This document shows positions 41,422 to 49,442 of a DNA stretch of 58,700 nt, piece by piece (position 1 is the first letter of the stretch; each line of letters begins with the position of its first letter). The notes under the pieces were generated by a model. The model did no database searches. It was given only the letters and a program-made list of their open reading frames with translations, and had not been told where the DNA came from. The position numbers were made by a program, and so were the translations under genes. Where the stretch lies: assembly GCA_947574135.1 (NCBI GenBank), contig CANPIM010000015.1:1-58700 (forward strand), written 5' to 3'. Origin of the DNA: an uncultured Lachnospiraceae bacterium. Lineage in GTDB: Bacteria; Bacillota; Clostridia; Lachnospirales; Lachnospiraceae.

Positions 41422-43680
41422 ATGAGTACAAAAAAATTGCAATATCTGGCCCTCACGCTGGCGCTGGCTGTGGGTGTATGCACCGGCTGCGGCAAGGGGG
41501 GAGATGGCCAGACCACACCCGGGAATACATCCGGAAGCGCCGATGTCTCCGACACACCGGCAGCCGACGGCGCCATGGGGCGCTATGCGGAAACAGACAT
41601 CCCCCTTCCCGATTCACAGGCGGAGCCCTTTGGAATCCTCTGGGAGGACGGAGCCCTGACCCTCTATACCAGGGATTCGGACGCTGGCGCCTTTTCCTGC
41701 TACCGCTATGAGAATCAGGCCTGGTCTCAGCCGGAGCAGGCGGCCTGGCTTGAGGATGCCTGGACCCGCCTGGACCTGGGCGCATCCTATATCTATTCCG
41801 GACAGGACGGAAAAATCTATGCCATGGCATATCCCAACTCCCAGGAGCTTCCCTTTGGCCAATATATTCTGGGAACCGAGGACGGAACCACTGCGGAGGA
41901 TCTGACCCCCCCATCTGTGGCTGAGCCTGGCCAGGACGGGTACCGGGAGTATCTTCTGGATATGGCTGTCCTCTCCGACGGCACCCTGGCTCTGGGAATG
42001 GGGGCCGGCGTAGGGATGTACCAGAACAACAAACAGACCCTTTTGCTGGAAAGCATTCCCCTTATCATGGATCACCAGACCATGGTGGCAGCTTCCCGGG
42101 AATCCCTGGCCGTCTACGCTCCCGACAGCAAAAGTGTAGATATTTACAGCACCTCGAATTTTGAGAAGCTGACCACCGTTGCCACAGATCAGGATCTCTA
42201 TGAGAGCCTTATCTTCCCCGGGGAAAACGGCGTCTGGTATCTGGTTACCCAGGGCGGTATTCTGCGGTTTGCCCAGGATGGCAGCATTGTGGAAACCATT
42301 ATGGCGGGAACCAACGGCCTTATGGGTTCTACCTCTACAGGGAAAATCCAGTTTCTCTGTGGGGATCAGGAGGATTTCTACGGATTGTATCGGAATTATT
42401 CCTCCGGAGCCTTTTCCCTGAAATACTATTCCTATCACGATGACATCCCCTCCTCCGCATCAACCACCTTGAGTATCTACGGACTTCAGGAGAGCTCTAC
42501 CATCTCCCAGGCCGTCTACGAGTTTCAAAATCTCCACCAAGAGGTACAGGTGCAATACAATTTTGCCACAGGTCCTTATGAAACACCCTCCGGGGATGTG
42601 ATCCGCTCCTTAAACGCAGAGCTTCTAAACGGCAGCGGCGCCGATGTATTGATTCTGGACGGCTTACCCATCCAATCCTATATGGAAAAGGGAATTCTAA
42701 CAGATCTCTCGGATCTGGCCGGCAGCCTGGGACAGCAGGGCGTGCTTATGGATGTCATCGGGAACGCGGCTTCCCTGGGAGGAAAGACCTATGCCCTCCC
42801 GGCCCGCATTGCAGTCCCCCTTCAATTTGGCTCTCCCGATGAGTTAAAGGCTGTGGAAAGCCTGGAGGCCCTGCACAGCTATGTGGAGACCCATCCGGAC
42901 AATTCTCTCCTTGGCTATACCATCCACGATTTGGCCGGTATGACCCTGTTTCACACCATGTACGAGGATCTGCTCCTTGCCGACGGAGGTCTTAATGAGG
43001 AAAAGCTGACCCAGTTTTTGGAGGACTGGCTGCAGATCTGCCAGACTGCCAACACGCAAAAGCTTGAGGAGCTTTGGGAGATGAACACCGCATGGGATCG
43101 GATCCAGATTCCCTTCTACTCAGGCTATGATATGAATAAAGAAAATTATGTACAAATCTCCCAGATAGACGGCGTGATTAGTTCCATCAGTCCCTATATT
43201 ACCATTCAGGAGAAAAATCTCACTCCTGCTCCTGTCCGGGGCTACTATGTTCCCAGGGTTTTGGCCGGAGTCAATGCCTCCTCCTCTTCCCAGGAGCTGG
43301 CAAAGGAATTTGTGGAGCTTTTGTTCTCCGATTCTATCCAGGGGCTTACCAATACGGACGGCTTCCCCGTAAGCGCCTATGGCCTGGAGGCTATGATGGA
43401 TTATTCGGAATCGGAGGTTGCCAGAGGAATGACTATTAGCAGCGGCAGCGTTGATCCGGAAACAGGAGAGGAATATATAAAATCCGGCACCTACCCGCCC
43501 CGGGAACGGCTGGAGGAATTGGTGGAGCTGATAAAAGGTCTGGACAAACCGTTTCTTGTGGAATCCGCCATCTCCCAGACAGTGTGGGAGGAAATGGAGC
43601 GCTGCTATCAGGGACAACAGACGCCTGCCGAAGCATCCCGGGCCATTTGTCAGAAGGTGAGTATGTACTTGGCTGAATAG
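41422..43680 (+). CDS. Two-part lipoprotein: propeller-like N-terminal half plus solute-binding domain
   Basis: 752 residues, far longer than the usual ~430 of family 1 binding proteins. The lipobox VCTGC gives a lipidated Cys at 23, followed by a Gly/Ser/Thr linker to about residue 48. Residues about 55-345 consist of repeated strand-turn units (FGILWEDGALTLYTRD, YIYSGQDGKIYAMAY, MAVLSDGTLALGMG, VWYLVTQGGILRFAQDG, FLCGDQEDFYGLYR) like a beta-propeller. A canonical binding-protein domain starts at TTLSIYGLQESSTISQAVYEFQNL. It is the first gene of the operon opposite the two-component system. The propeller half may bind a polymer or partner outside the cell. AGAAAGGAG precedes the start. Confidence 0.85.
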   Translation: MSTKKLQYLALTLALAVGVCTGCGKGGDGQTTPGNTSGSADVSDTPAADGAMGRYAETDIPLPDSQAEPFGILWEDGALTLYTRDSDAGAFSCYRYENQAWSQPEQAAWLEDAWTRLDLGASYIYSGQDGKIYAMAYPNSQELPFGQYILGTEDGTTAEDLTPPSVAEPGQDGYREYLLDMAVLSDGTLALGMGAGVGMYQNNKQTLLLESIPLIMDHQTMVAASRESLAVYAPDSKSVDIYSTSNFEKLTTVATDQDLYESLIFPGENGVWYLVTQGGILRFAQDGSIVETIMAGTNGLMGSTSTGKIQFLCGDQEDFYGLYRNYSSGAFSLKYYSYHDDIPSSASTTLSIYGLQESSTISQAVYEFQNLHQEVQVQYNFATGPYETPSGDVIRSLNAELLNGSGADVLILDGLPIQSYMEKGILTDLSDLAGSLGQQGVLMDVIGNAASLGGKTYALPARIAVPLQFGSPDELKAVESLEALHSYVETHPDNSLLGYTIHDLAGMTLFHTMYEDLLLADGGLNEEKLTQFLEDWLQICQTANTQKLEELWEMNTAWDRIQIPFYSGYDMNKENYVQISQIDGVISSISPYITIQEKNLTPAPVRGYYVPRVLAGVNASSSSQELAKEFVELLFSDSIQGLTNTDGFPVSAYGLEAMMDYSESEVARGMTISSGSVDPETGEEYIKSGTYPPRERLEELVELIKGLDKPFLVESAISQTVWEEMERCYQGQQTPAEASRAICQKVSMYLAE

Positions 43681-43705
43681 GCCGGATTTTCAGAAAGGAG
43701 CCCCC

Positions 43706-44551
43706 ATGAAGAAACAGATCAAAACCCCTTATCTTTTGCTGCTTCCCAGCCTTTTGGGCACGTCTGTCTTTGTGCTGGCTCCTTTTCTGGATGTGATCCG
43801 CCGCTCCTTTTTCCAGGCAGTGGGCGGCGGCTTTGTGGGGCTCTCCAATTACCGGCAGGTGCTGGAAAATGAGGCCTTTCAGCAGGCCCTTTTCCACACC
43901 CTCCAGTTTCTTTTTACCTGCCTGCCCCTTTTGCTGCTTCTCTCCTTTCTTCTGGCTGTGCTGGTTTATCATCTGCCCTTTGCCCGCCCTCTTTTTGAGG
44001 CCGCCTTTTTGTTTCCCATGGCTATTCCTGTGGCCTCTGTGGTGGTATTCTGGCGGCTTACCTTTCACAATGAGGGACTTCTCAATAAGGCCCTTTCCTT
44101 TTTAGGCTTCACCGGTCAGGACTGGATGAATACTCCGGCCGCCTTCTGGGTTCTGATTTTTTCTTATATCTGGAAAAATCTGGGCTATGATATGATTCTG
44201 TGGATTGCCGGCCTGTCCCAGATTCCAAAGGAACAGTATGAGGCAGCCGCTGTCAGCGGAGCCGGTCCGCTCCGGTGCTTTTTTTTCATTACTCTGCCCC
44301 AGATGAAGGGCAGCATGGCTATGATCGGGGTCCTCTCCTTTGTAAACGCCTTCCGGGTGTTTCGGGAGGCTTACCTTATTGCCGGAGATTATCCCCACAA
44401 CAGCATATATATGCTCCAGCATTTGTTTAACAACTGGTTTACCAAGCTGGATATTCAGAAAATGACGGCCGCTGCCGTGATGCTGGCCCTTGTAATCAGT
44501 CTTTTGCTTCTGGGACTGGAGCTCTGGACAGAAAAGCAGGAGGATGTATGA
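43706..44551 (+). CDS. Sugar-type ABC transporter permease (MalF class)
   Basis: 281 residues with six membrane segments. It begins TPYLLLLPSLLGTSVFVLAPFLDVIRRS, standard for UgpA/LacF-class permeases, and has the EAA loop KEQYEAAAVSGAGPLRCFFFITLP. AGAAAGGAG lies before the ATG, 25 bp after the binding-protein gene. Its stop overlaps the next start by ATGA. There is no ATPase gene in the cluster. Confidence 0.9.
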   Translation: MKKQIKTPYLLLLPSLLGTSVFVLAPFLDVIRRSFFQAVGGGFVGLSNYRQVLENEAFQQALFHTLQFLFTCLPLLLLLSFLLAVLVYHLPFARPLFEAAFLFPMAIPVASVVVFWRLTFHNEGLLNKALSFLGFTGQDWMNTPAAFWVLIFSYIWKNLGYDMILWIAGLSQIPKEQYEAAAVSGAGPLRCFFFITLPQMKGSMAMIGVLSFVNAFRVFREAYLIAGDYPHNSIYMLQHLFNNWFTKLDIQKMTAAAVMLALVISLLLLGLELWTEKQEDV

Positions 44552-45441
44552 AAGCGATTTGTAAAATTTTCCCATATTTATTCAGGAAACCCAAAAAGGG
44601 ATTTTTTCGCCTTCTCCCCTGCCTGCCCCTCTCCCTGCTGGCGTCCCTGATGATTTTTCCCGTTCTTATGATGATAGCCAATTCCTTTATGGATACTCAG
44701 GAGCTTTTGGAAGCCTATGGGAGGATTCTGGGAGACAAAGGCAGCGAAATTGTCCCCCGGCTTTTGCCACGCTACCCCACCCTGCGGCCCTATGTGGAGC
44801 TCCTGCTGGATTCACCGGATTTTTTCGTCATGTTCTGGAATTCCTGCCGCCAGGTGTTTCCCATTCTTCTGGGACAGCTGCTTTTGGGCATGCCGGCCGC
44901 CTGGGCCTTTGCCCGCTATGAGTTCCCCGGCCGCCGGCCTCTGTTTCTTGTCTATACAATCCTGATGGTGATGCCCTTTCAGGTTACCATGGTCTCCAGC
45001 TACCTGGTGCTGAACCGGCTATCCCTCATGGATACCCACATGGCTATCTGGCTGCCCGGGATTTTTTCCACCTTTCCGGTGTTTATTATGGAAAAATTTT
45101 TTCGCGCCATTCCCGAATCCCTCATGGAGGCCGCCCGGGTGGATGGGGCCAATGCTCTTCAGCTTTTCTGGTACATGGGAATTCCTCTGGGAGCCCCTGG
45201 CGTCATGTCCTCTCTGCTCCTGAATTTTTTGGAATACTGGAATGCCATGGAAGCTCCCATGACCTTTTTAAAGACCAAAGCTCTGCTTCCCCTGTCCCTG
45301 TATCTGCCGGAGATCACCACAGATCAGGTGAGCGTTTCCTTTGCCGCCTCGGTGGTCATGATGCTCCCGGCTGTTCTGGGCTTTCTCTGGGGACAGGATT
45401 ATCTCCAGCAGGGAATTGTGGCGTCCGGTCTAAAGGAATGA
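44548..45441 (+). CDS. Sugar-type ABC transporter permease (MalG class)
   Basis: 297 residues, six membrane segments, EAA loop ESLMEAARVDGANALQLFWYMGIP. Compared with usual MalG-class proteins, there is an extra ~60-residue extracytoplasmic segment after the first helix (MDTQELLEAYGRILGDKGSEIVPR onwards). The C-terminus ends QDYLQQGIVASGLKE. It overlaps the first permease by four bases. The extra loop could contact the large binding lipoprotein (inference). Confidence 0.9.
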   Translation: MKAICKIFPYLFRKPKKGFFRLLPCLPLSLLASLMIFPVLMMIANSFMDTQELLEAYGRILGDKGSEIVPRLLPRYPTLRPYVELLLDSPDFFVMFWNSCRQVFPILLGQLLLGMPAAWAFARYEFPGRRPLFLVYTILMVMPFQVTMVSSYLVLNRLSLMDTHMAIWLPGIFSTFPVFIMEKFFRAIPESLMEAARVDGANALQLFWYMGIPLGAPGVMSSLLLNFLEYWNAMEAPMTFLKTKALLPLSLYLPEITTDQVSVSFAASVVMMLPAVLGFLWGQDYLQQGIVASGLKE

Positions 45442-45460
45442 AAAGGAGGCACTGATAAAT

Positions 45461-47443
45461 ATGAAAGAAAAAATCGGCAGGGCTCTGCTCTCATTTTTTG
45501 TCATAATGCTTTGCTGCACCCTGGTCGCCCGGGGCGCGGATTCCATAACTACGGCTAAGGTGCAGACCACCACCTGCAAACCCGGAACACTAAAGCATTC
45601 CTTTTCCGGCACAGGAAGCCTGAAAACCCGGGAACGCAATTTCCAGTTTCTTCCAGTTAACCAAAAGGTGGCAAACGTTCTGCAAAAACCAGGTTCCCAG
45701 GTGGAAACAGGGGCTCCTCTGATTCAGCTTGATCAGGATTATCTGGCCGAACAGATTCGGGATCAGAAGCGCGCCGTGGAAAAGATGCAGCTGCAAATCC
45801 AGCAGCAGCGCCTGAACGGACAGACGGCTGCCAGGCTTCCGGCCACCGCCCAGGCGGAGCTCTCCCTGGATAGCGCCCGGGAAGCGCGAAATAAGGCCCG
45901 GGAAAATCTAAAGGCGGCGCAGGAAGCTTATCAGAGCTTTCTGGACAATCCGCCAAAGGTATTTAAGCCAGGGGAAGATGCTCCGCCCGGGCCGCAGGAG
46001 CCGTCCGCCGGTGGGGATGCCTCCCAAGGGGATAACTCTTCGCCGCCTCTGGGGCCGACAACCGGAGAAGGCGAATCTGAGGGCGGCGCTTCCTCCCTGC
46101 CTCTGGGGCCTTCCGCCGGTGAGGATACTTCCCAAGGGGATAACTCTTCGCCGCCTCAGATGCCGCCCGCTGGTGGGGATGTTTCTGAAGGGGGCTCCTC
46201 TGCTCTGCCTCTGATGCCGCCCGCTGGTGGGGATACTTCCAAAGAGGATGACTCTACTCTGCCACAGAAACCTTCCGCCGGTGGGGATGCTTCCTTGGGG
46301 GGCTCCTCCGCTCTGCCTCTGGGGCCTTTCGCCGGAGAAGATGCTTCCCACGAGGATGACTCTGCTCTGCCACAGAAACCTTCTGCCGGTGGGGATGCTT
46401 CCTTAGGGGGCTCCTCCGCTCTGCCTCTGAGGCCTTCCGCCGGAGAAGATGCCTCCATAGGGGGCTCCTCTGCTCTGCCGCAGGAACCTTCCGCTGGCGG
46501 AGACACTTCCCAAGGGGGCTGCTCTGCTCTACCTCTGAGGCTGCCCACGGCTCTCTCCCCCTATGTGATTCCCCGCTCTGTTCCCCGGACAGCCACCAGC
46601 ATTCCGGGAGAGCTGACCCCGGATGAGATAGAAGAGAAAAAGCAGGAGCTACAACAGCAGGTAGACCTGGCTCAGTCCCAGCTGGATGCTGCCCAGGAGG
46701 CCTATGATCAGGCCAAGAAAAGCTATCGGCTGGCTGAGGAGGAGGAAGCCAATGCTCAGAGCAACGAGGCTGTTCAGGCCCAGAGCTCCCGGCTGAGCGT
46801 CCGGGGAATGGAGCTGGATTTAGAGGAGCTTCAGGAGGATCTTGCAGTGCTTGAGAATCTGCAAAATGCAGGCGGCCTGGTCACAGCCAAAACCACGGGG
46901 ATTCTGGAATCTGTGGGCGTCTCAGAAGGCGCTCTGACCACAGGCACGGAGCCCATTATCCTGGCCTCCCGGGAGCTGGAGGCCTGTGGTCTTATCCCGG
47001 CTGAGGAAATCGGCCGCCTATCGGCAGGAGATGAGGTGGAGGTCCTGTTCTCCGGCAGCGCAAAGCCTGTAATCCTCACCGTGGAACGCCTGGAGGCAGA
47101 CGGACAGGGCAGTCTTTTTTGGTATGCCCCGGTAGACCATCCCAACTCCCTGGCCGGCACCCCCTTTTCCTATGCTTTCAACCAGATTTCCAACTCCACC
47201 TATGAGCAGGTCATCCCGCTGTCCGCCCTGTATGAGGGCAATGGCAGCGTCTATGTGCTGGTAGCTGAGGTTCGCTCCGGCATTCTGGGAGAATCCTACA
47301 CGGCCGTGCGGGTGGATGTGAATCTGCTGGAAAAGGATATGCAAAACGCCGCCATCCAGACCAGTCTGGGACGGGAGGCAAAAATCATTACCCAGTCCAA
47401 CAAATATGTGAAAGAAGGTGATCGGGTACGGTTAAACGATTAA
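45461..47443 (+). CDS. HlyD-like membrane-fusion protein with ten-fold repeat insert
   Basis: 660 residues. An N-terminal hydrophobic segment (about 8-24) anchors it. A lipoyl-like half follows, then a coiled-coil helix (about 90-165, with QIRDQKRAVEKMQLQIQQQ). The repeat array spans residues 181-360, then the return coiled-coil helix (about 388-470, EIEEKKQELQQQVDLAQSQLD), the second lipoyl half (GGLVTAKTTGILESVGVSEG) and beta-barrel domains. Such adaptors serve ABC or RND exporters in Gram-negatives and MacB-type exporters in Gram-positives. The 180-residue insert sits exactly where the two helices turn. GGAG precedes the ATG, 19 bp after the permease. Confidence 0.85.
   Translation: MKEKIGRALLSFFVIMLCCTLVARGADSITTAKVQTTTCKPGTLKHSFSGTGSLKTRERNFQFLPVNQKVANVLQKPGSQVETGAPLIQLDQDYLAEQIRDQKRAVEKMQLQIQQQRLNGQTAARLPATAQAELSLDSAREARNKARENLKAAQEAYQSFLDNPPKVFKPGEDAPPGPQEPSAGGDASQGDNSSPPLGPTTGEGESEGGASSLPLGPSAGEDTSQGDNSSPPQMPPAGGDVSEGGSSALPLMPPAGGDTSKEDDSTLPQKPSAGGDASLGGSSALPLGPFAGEDASHEDDSALPQKPSAGGDASLGGSSALPLRPSAGEDASIGGSSALPQEPSAGGDTSQGGCSALPLRLPTALSPYVIPRSVPRTATSIPGELTPDEIEEKKQELQQQVDLAQSQLDAAQEAYDQAKKSYRLAEEEEANAQSNEAVQAQSSRLSVRGMELDLEELQEDLAVLENLQNAGGLVTAKTTGILESVGVSEGALTTGTEPIILASRELEACGLIPAEEIGRLSAGDEVEVLFSGSAKPVILTVERLEADGQGSLFWYAPVDHPNSLAGTPFSYAFNQISNSTYEQVIPLSALYEGNGSVYVLVAEVRSGILGESYTAVRVDVNLLEKDMQNAAIQTSLGREAKIITQSNKYVKEGDRVRLND
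46001..46540 (+). repeat. Ten tandem 54-bp coding repeats
   Basis: Exactly ten in-frame units of 18 codons with consensus PSAGGDASLGGSSALPLG. Units vary in two ways: the centre is LGGSSAL-like or a more acidic QGDNSS/HEDDSAL form, and the end is PLG/PLR or PQK/PQE. The two forms partly alternate. The array is rich in Pro, Ser, Gly, Ala and Asp and probably disordered and surface exposed. Copy number may vary between strains. Confidence 0.92.
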
Positions 47444-47502
47444 AGCCCCTTCAAAGACTACTTCTACTCTCTGCCCTCTGGGGGATTCTCTGGGGACTGA
47501 GC

Positions 47503-48543
47503 ATGCATTTTTATCATATTTTACATCTCACCGGGGATCAATTTGGCTTCTACGAGCTGGAGGTTCCTGTGACCAGGGAGGAACTGAAAAGCTTCTGGAG
47601 CGGCCTGCCCCAAAGCCCTCATGTCTCTTCTTCCGGGAACCCGGAAGCGCGGAAGGACAAGGCAGAGCTCAGGGATCTGACCCTGTTTCGCAGCTCCCAG
47701 GAGGTAGTTATAACTAACTCATCCTTAAACCGAAACGCCTCTGTGTGTCTCATAGAGGCCGCCGGAAATATGGATCTAATCCTGCCGGACACTCTGATGC
47801 TGGGAAGCCTGCCCTCTCCCGACGATTCCCGGGGCTGCGCCGTCAGCCGCAAAACCGCAGAGACCCTCTACTCCTCCCGGGAAGTCCTGGGGGAAACCCT
47901 GTATTATGAGGAAACCCCCTATTTTATCCGGGGAATCCTGGACATCGGGGAGGAGCTGTGTCTTATACAAGGTCCTGGGGAGGCCGGCTATCCAAATCTG
48001 CTGGCCCATGCCCCAGGGCTGCCTCTGTCCGTGGTACGCCAACAGCTGAGCGGCCTGCTTTCCGGGGAGATTCCTGTCCTCTCAGAAGGAAATCTCTATA
48101 TGGGCCTTGGCAGTATATTTCTCTGGCTGCCGGCCTGGCCCTTTCTATACTATCTGCTCAGGCTGGCGGCCCAGGGAGGATTGCTGCTGAAATCCCGGCT
48201 TTCCAAGCGTTCCTGGATGCCCTTTGTCTCGCAGCTCCTTCCCTATCTGCTTCCGGTTTTGGGATTTGCCGGGGTTTGCCTGATTCTCCTTGGCTGTCTC
48301 CATTTCTCCGACGACTATGTACCCACCGCCTGGTCTGATTTCGAATTCTGGACAGAGCTCTTTTCCGGAAAGGCAAGGCAGCTCCAGGCACTCGTAAGCT
48401 CCTCCCTCTCTTATGAGGATCTGCGGGCTCTCAGCTCTCTGGCAGGGCTTTTTGTGGCCTCTCTTGCGGAGGCGCTCCTGCTACCCCTTTTATGTCGGGC
48501 TGTGTTTCCCGGTTCTGCTTCTCTGGAAAGTGAGGCGGACTAA
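47503..48543 (+). CDS. MacB/FtsX-like permease, ATPase partner absent, start uncertain
   Basis: 346 residues from the ATG at 47503. Residues about 20-195 resemble the extracytoplasmic MacB domain (GCAVSRKTAETLYSSREVLGETLYYEETPYFIRGILDI). Three C-terminal membrane segments follow (near 203-222, 240-268 and 318-338). The reading frame is open back to 47422 and encodes KRLKPLQRLLLLSALWGILWGLS, a clear first membrane helix that the ATG start would cut, yet no ATG, GTG or TTG exists there. Either a non-standard start, a lost start codon or frameshifted readthrough from the upstream gene is needed. With the helix, the topology (1+3) matches FtsX/MacB. Confidence 0.72.
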   Translation: MHFYHILHLTGDQFGFYELEVPVTREELKSFWSGLPQSPHVSSSGNPEARKDKAELRDLTLFRSSQEVVITNSSLNRNASVCLIEAAGNMDLILPDTLMLGSLPSPDDSRGCAVSRKTAETLYSSREVLGETLYYEETPYFIRGILDIGEELCLIQGPGEAGYPNLLAHAPGLPLSVVRQQLSGLLSGEIPVLSEGNLYMGLGSIFLWLPAWPFLYYLLRLAAQGGLLLKSRLSKRSWMPFVSQLLPYLLPVLGFAGVCLILLGCLHFSDDYVPTAWSDFEFWTELFSGKARQLQALVSSSLSYEDLRALSSLAGLFVASLAEALLLPLLCRAVFPGSASLESEAD

Positions 48544-48600
48544 AAGCTGCAATTTTTCGTTCTGTGTTCTAAATTTTTCCGTTGAATTTTACAGCAAATC

Positions 48601-49398
48601 CTACCAGATCGTCCACCCGCCATCCATCACCAAGGTGGCCCCGGTAATATAATTGGCGGCATCTGAGGCCAGGAAGGCAACCGGCCCTTTGATGTCGTCC
48701 TCATTGGCCCAGCATCCTAAGGGGGTATTTGCTATATAGGTTTCCACAAACCCGCTCTTTTCCGAATCCTTCAGGCCCGGATCAAAGCCTCCCGGGGCAA
48801 TGCAGTTGACCCGGATATGATGCTTTCCGTAGCGGCCCGCCATATATTTGGTCAGCCCAACCATAGCCCATTTCTCCGTGGTATAATTCACGGGCTGATC
48901 TCCCCAGGCTTCCGGATAGAAGGGAAAGTGGGGACAATCCAGCCCCCGCATGGAGCTGATATTGATAATGCTGCCCCTTTCTTCGGGAATCATATACTCC
49001 AGCACCGCCTGGCTCAGCAAAATCTGGCCATTCAGGTTGGTGCTGGCAGAATCCTGAAGCTTCTGCCGGGTGGCCTCAGAAAGGGAGGTCATATTTCGGC
49101 GGTCCACAGCATTGTTCACCAGAATATCGATCTTCCCATACCGATCATACACCTCTTTGGCCAGGGCCTTAATGGAATCATCATCGCCAAGATCCAGAGA
49201 CAGGCCTATGGCTTCATATCCCTGATCCCGCAGAGTCCTGGCATACTCCTCACATTTTTCCCCGCTACGGGAGGCAATGACAACCGTTGCCCCCATCTCA
49301 CAAAGGCCCAGGGAGATGGACGCTCCATAAAGCCCCCGTCCACCGGTGACAATAGCGATTTTCCCCTCCAGACTAAACAATTCTTTGGTATGCCGCAT
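48601..49398 (-). CDS. SDR family oxidoreductase
   Basis: 265 residues. The cofactor-binding motif IVTGGRGLYGASI is a variant of TGGxxGxG, followed by DLGDDDS, the NNAVD strand, the catalytic Ser in IINISSM and YTTEK (YxxxK). The C-terminal MDGGW is typical. It probably reduces or oxidises a sugar, polyol or acyl group with NAD(P). The start at 49398 has AAGGAG 9 bp upstream. It lies 44 bp after the UGM-like flavoprotein gene, so the two form a pair; it converges with the MacB-like permease gene. Confidence 0.88.
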   Translation of the reverse strand: MRHTKELFSLEGKIAIVTGGRGLYGASISLGLCEMGATVVIASRSGEKCEEYARTLRDQGYEAIGLSLDLGDDDSIKALAKEVYDRYGKIDILVNNAVDRRNMTSLSEATRQKLQDSASTNLNGQILLSQAVLEYMIPEERGSIINISSMRGLDCPHFPFYPEAWGDQPVNYTTEKWAMVGLTKYMAGRYGKHHIRVNCIAPGGFDPGLKDSEKSGFVETYIANTPLGCWANEDDIKGPVAFLASDAANYITGATLVMDGGWTIW

Positions 49399-49442
49399 CA
49401 ATCACAGCTCCTTTCCGGCGCAGCCCGCCAATGCATTTGTCC

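Noticed and set aside
46001-46540. Regular repeats that could look like a CRISPR array
   Set aside because: The units are head-to-tail, in frame, have no unique spacers and lie inside a long coding region.
46156-46548. Long open frame on the minus strand (130 codons)
   Set aside because: It is antisense to the repeat array of the adaptor; its own repeats only mirror those of the real gene.
48544-48600. Terminator between the converging MacB-like and SDR genes
   Set aside because: Only a 4-bp GCTG/CAGC pairing over a long AT-rich loop was found, which is not enough.
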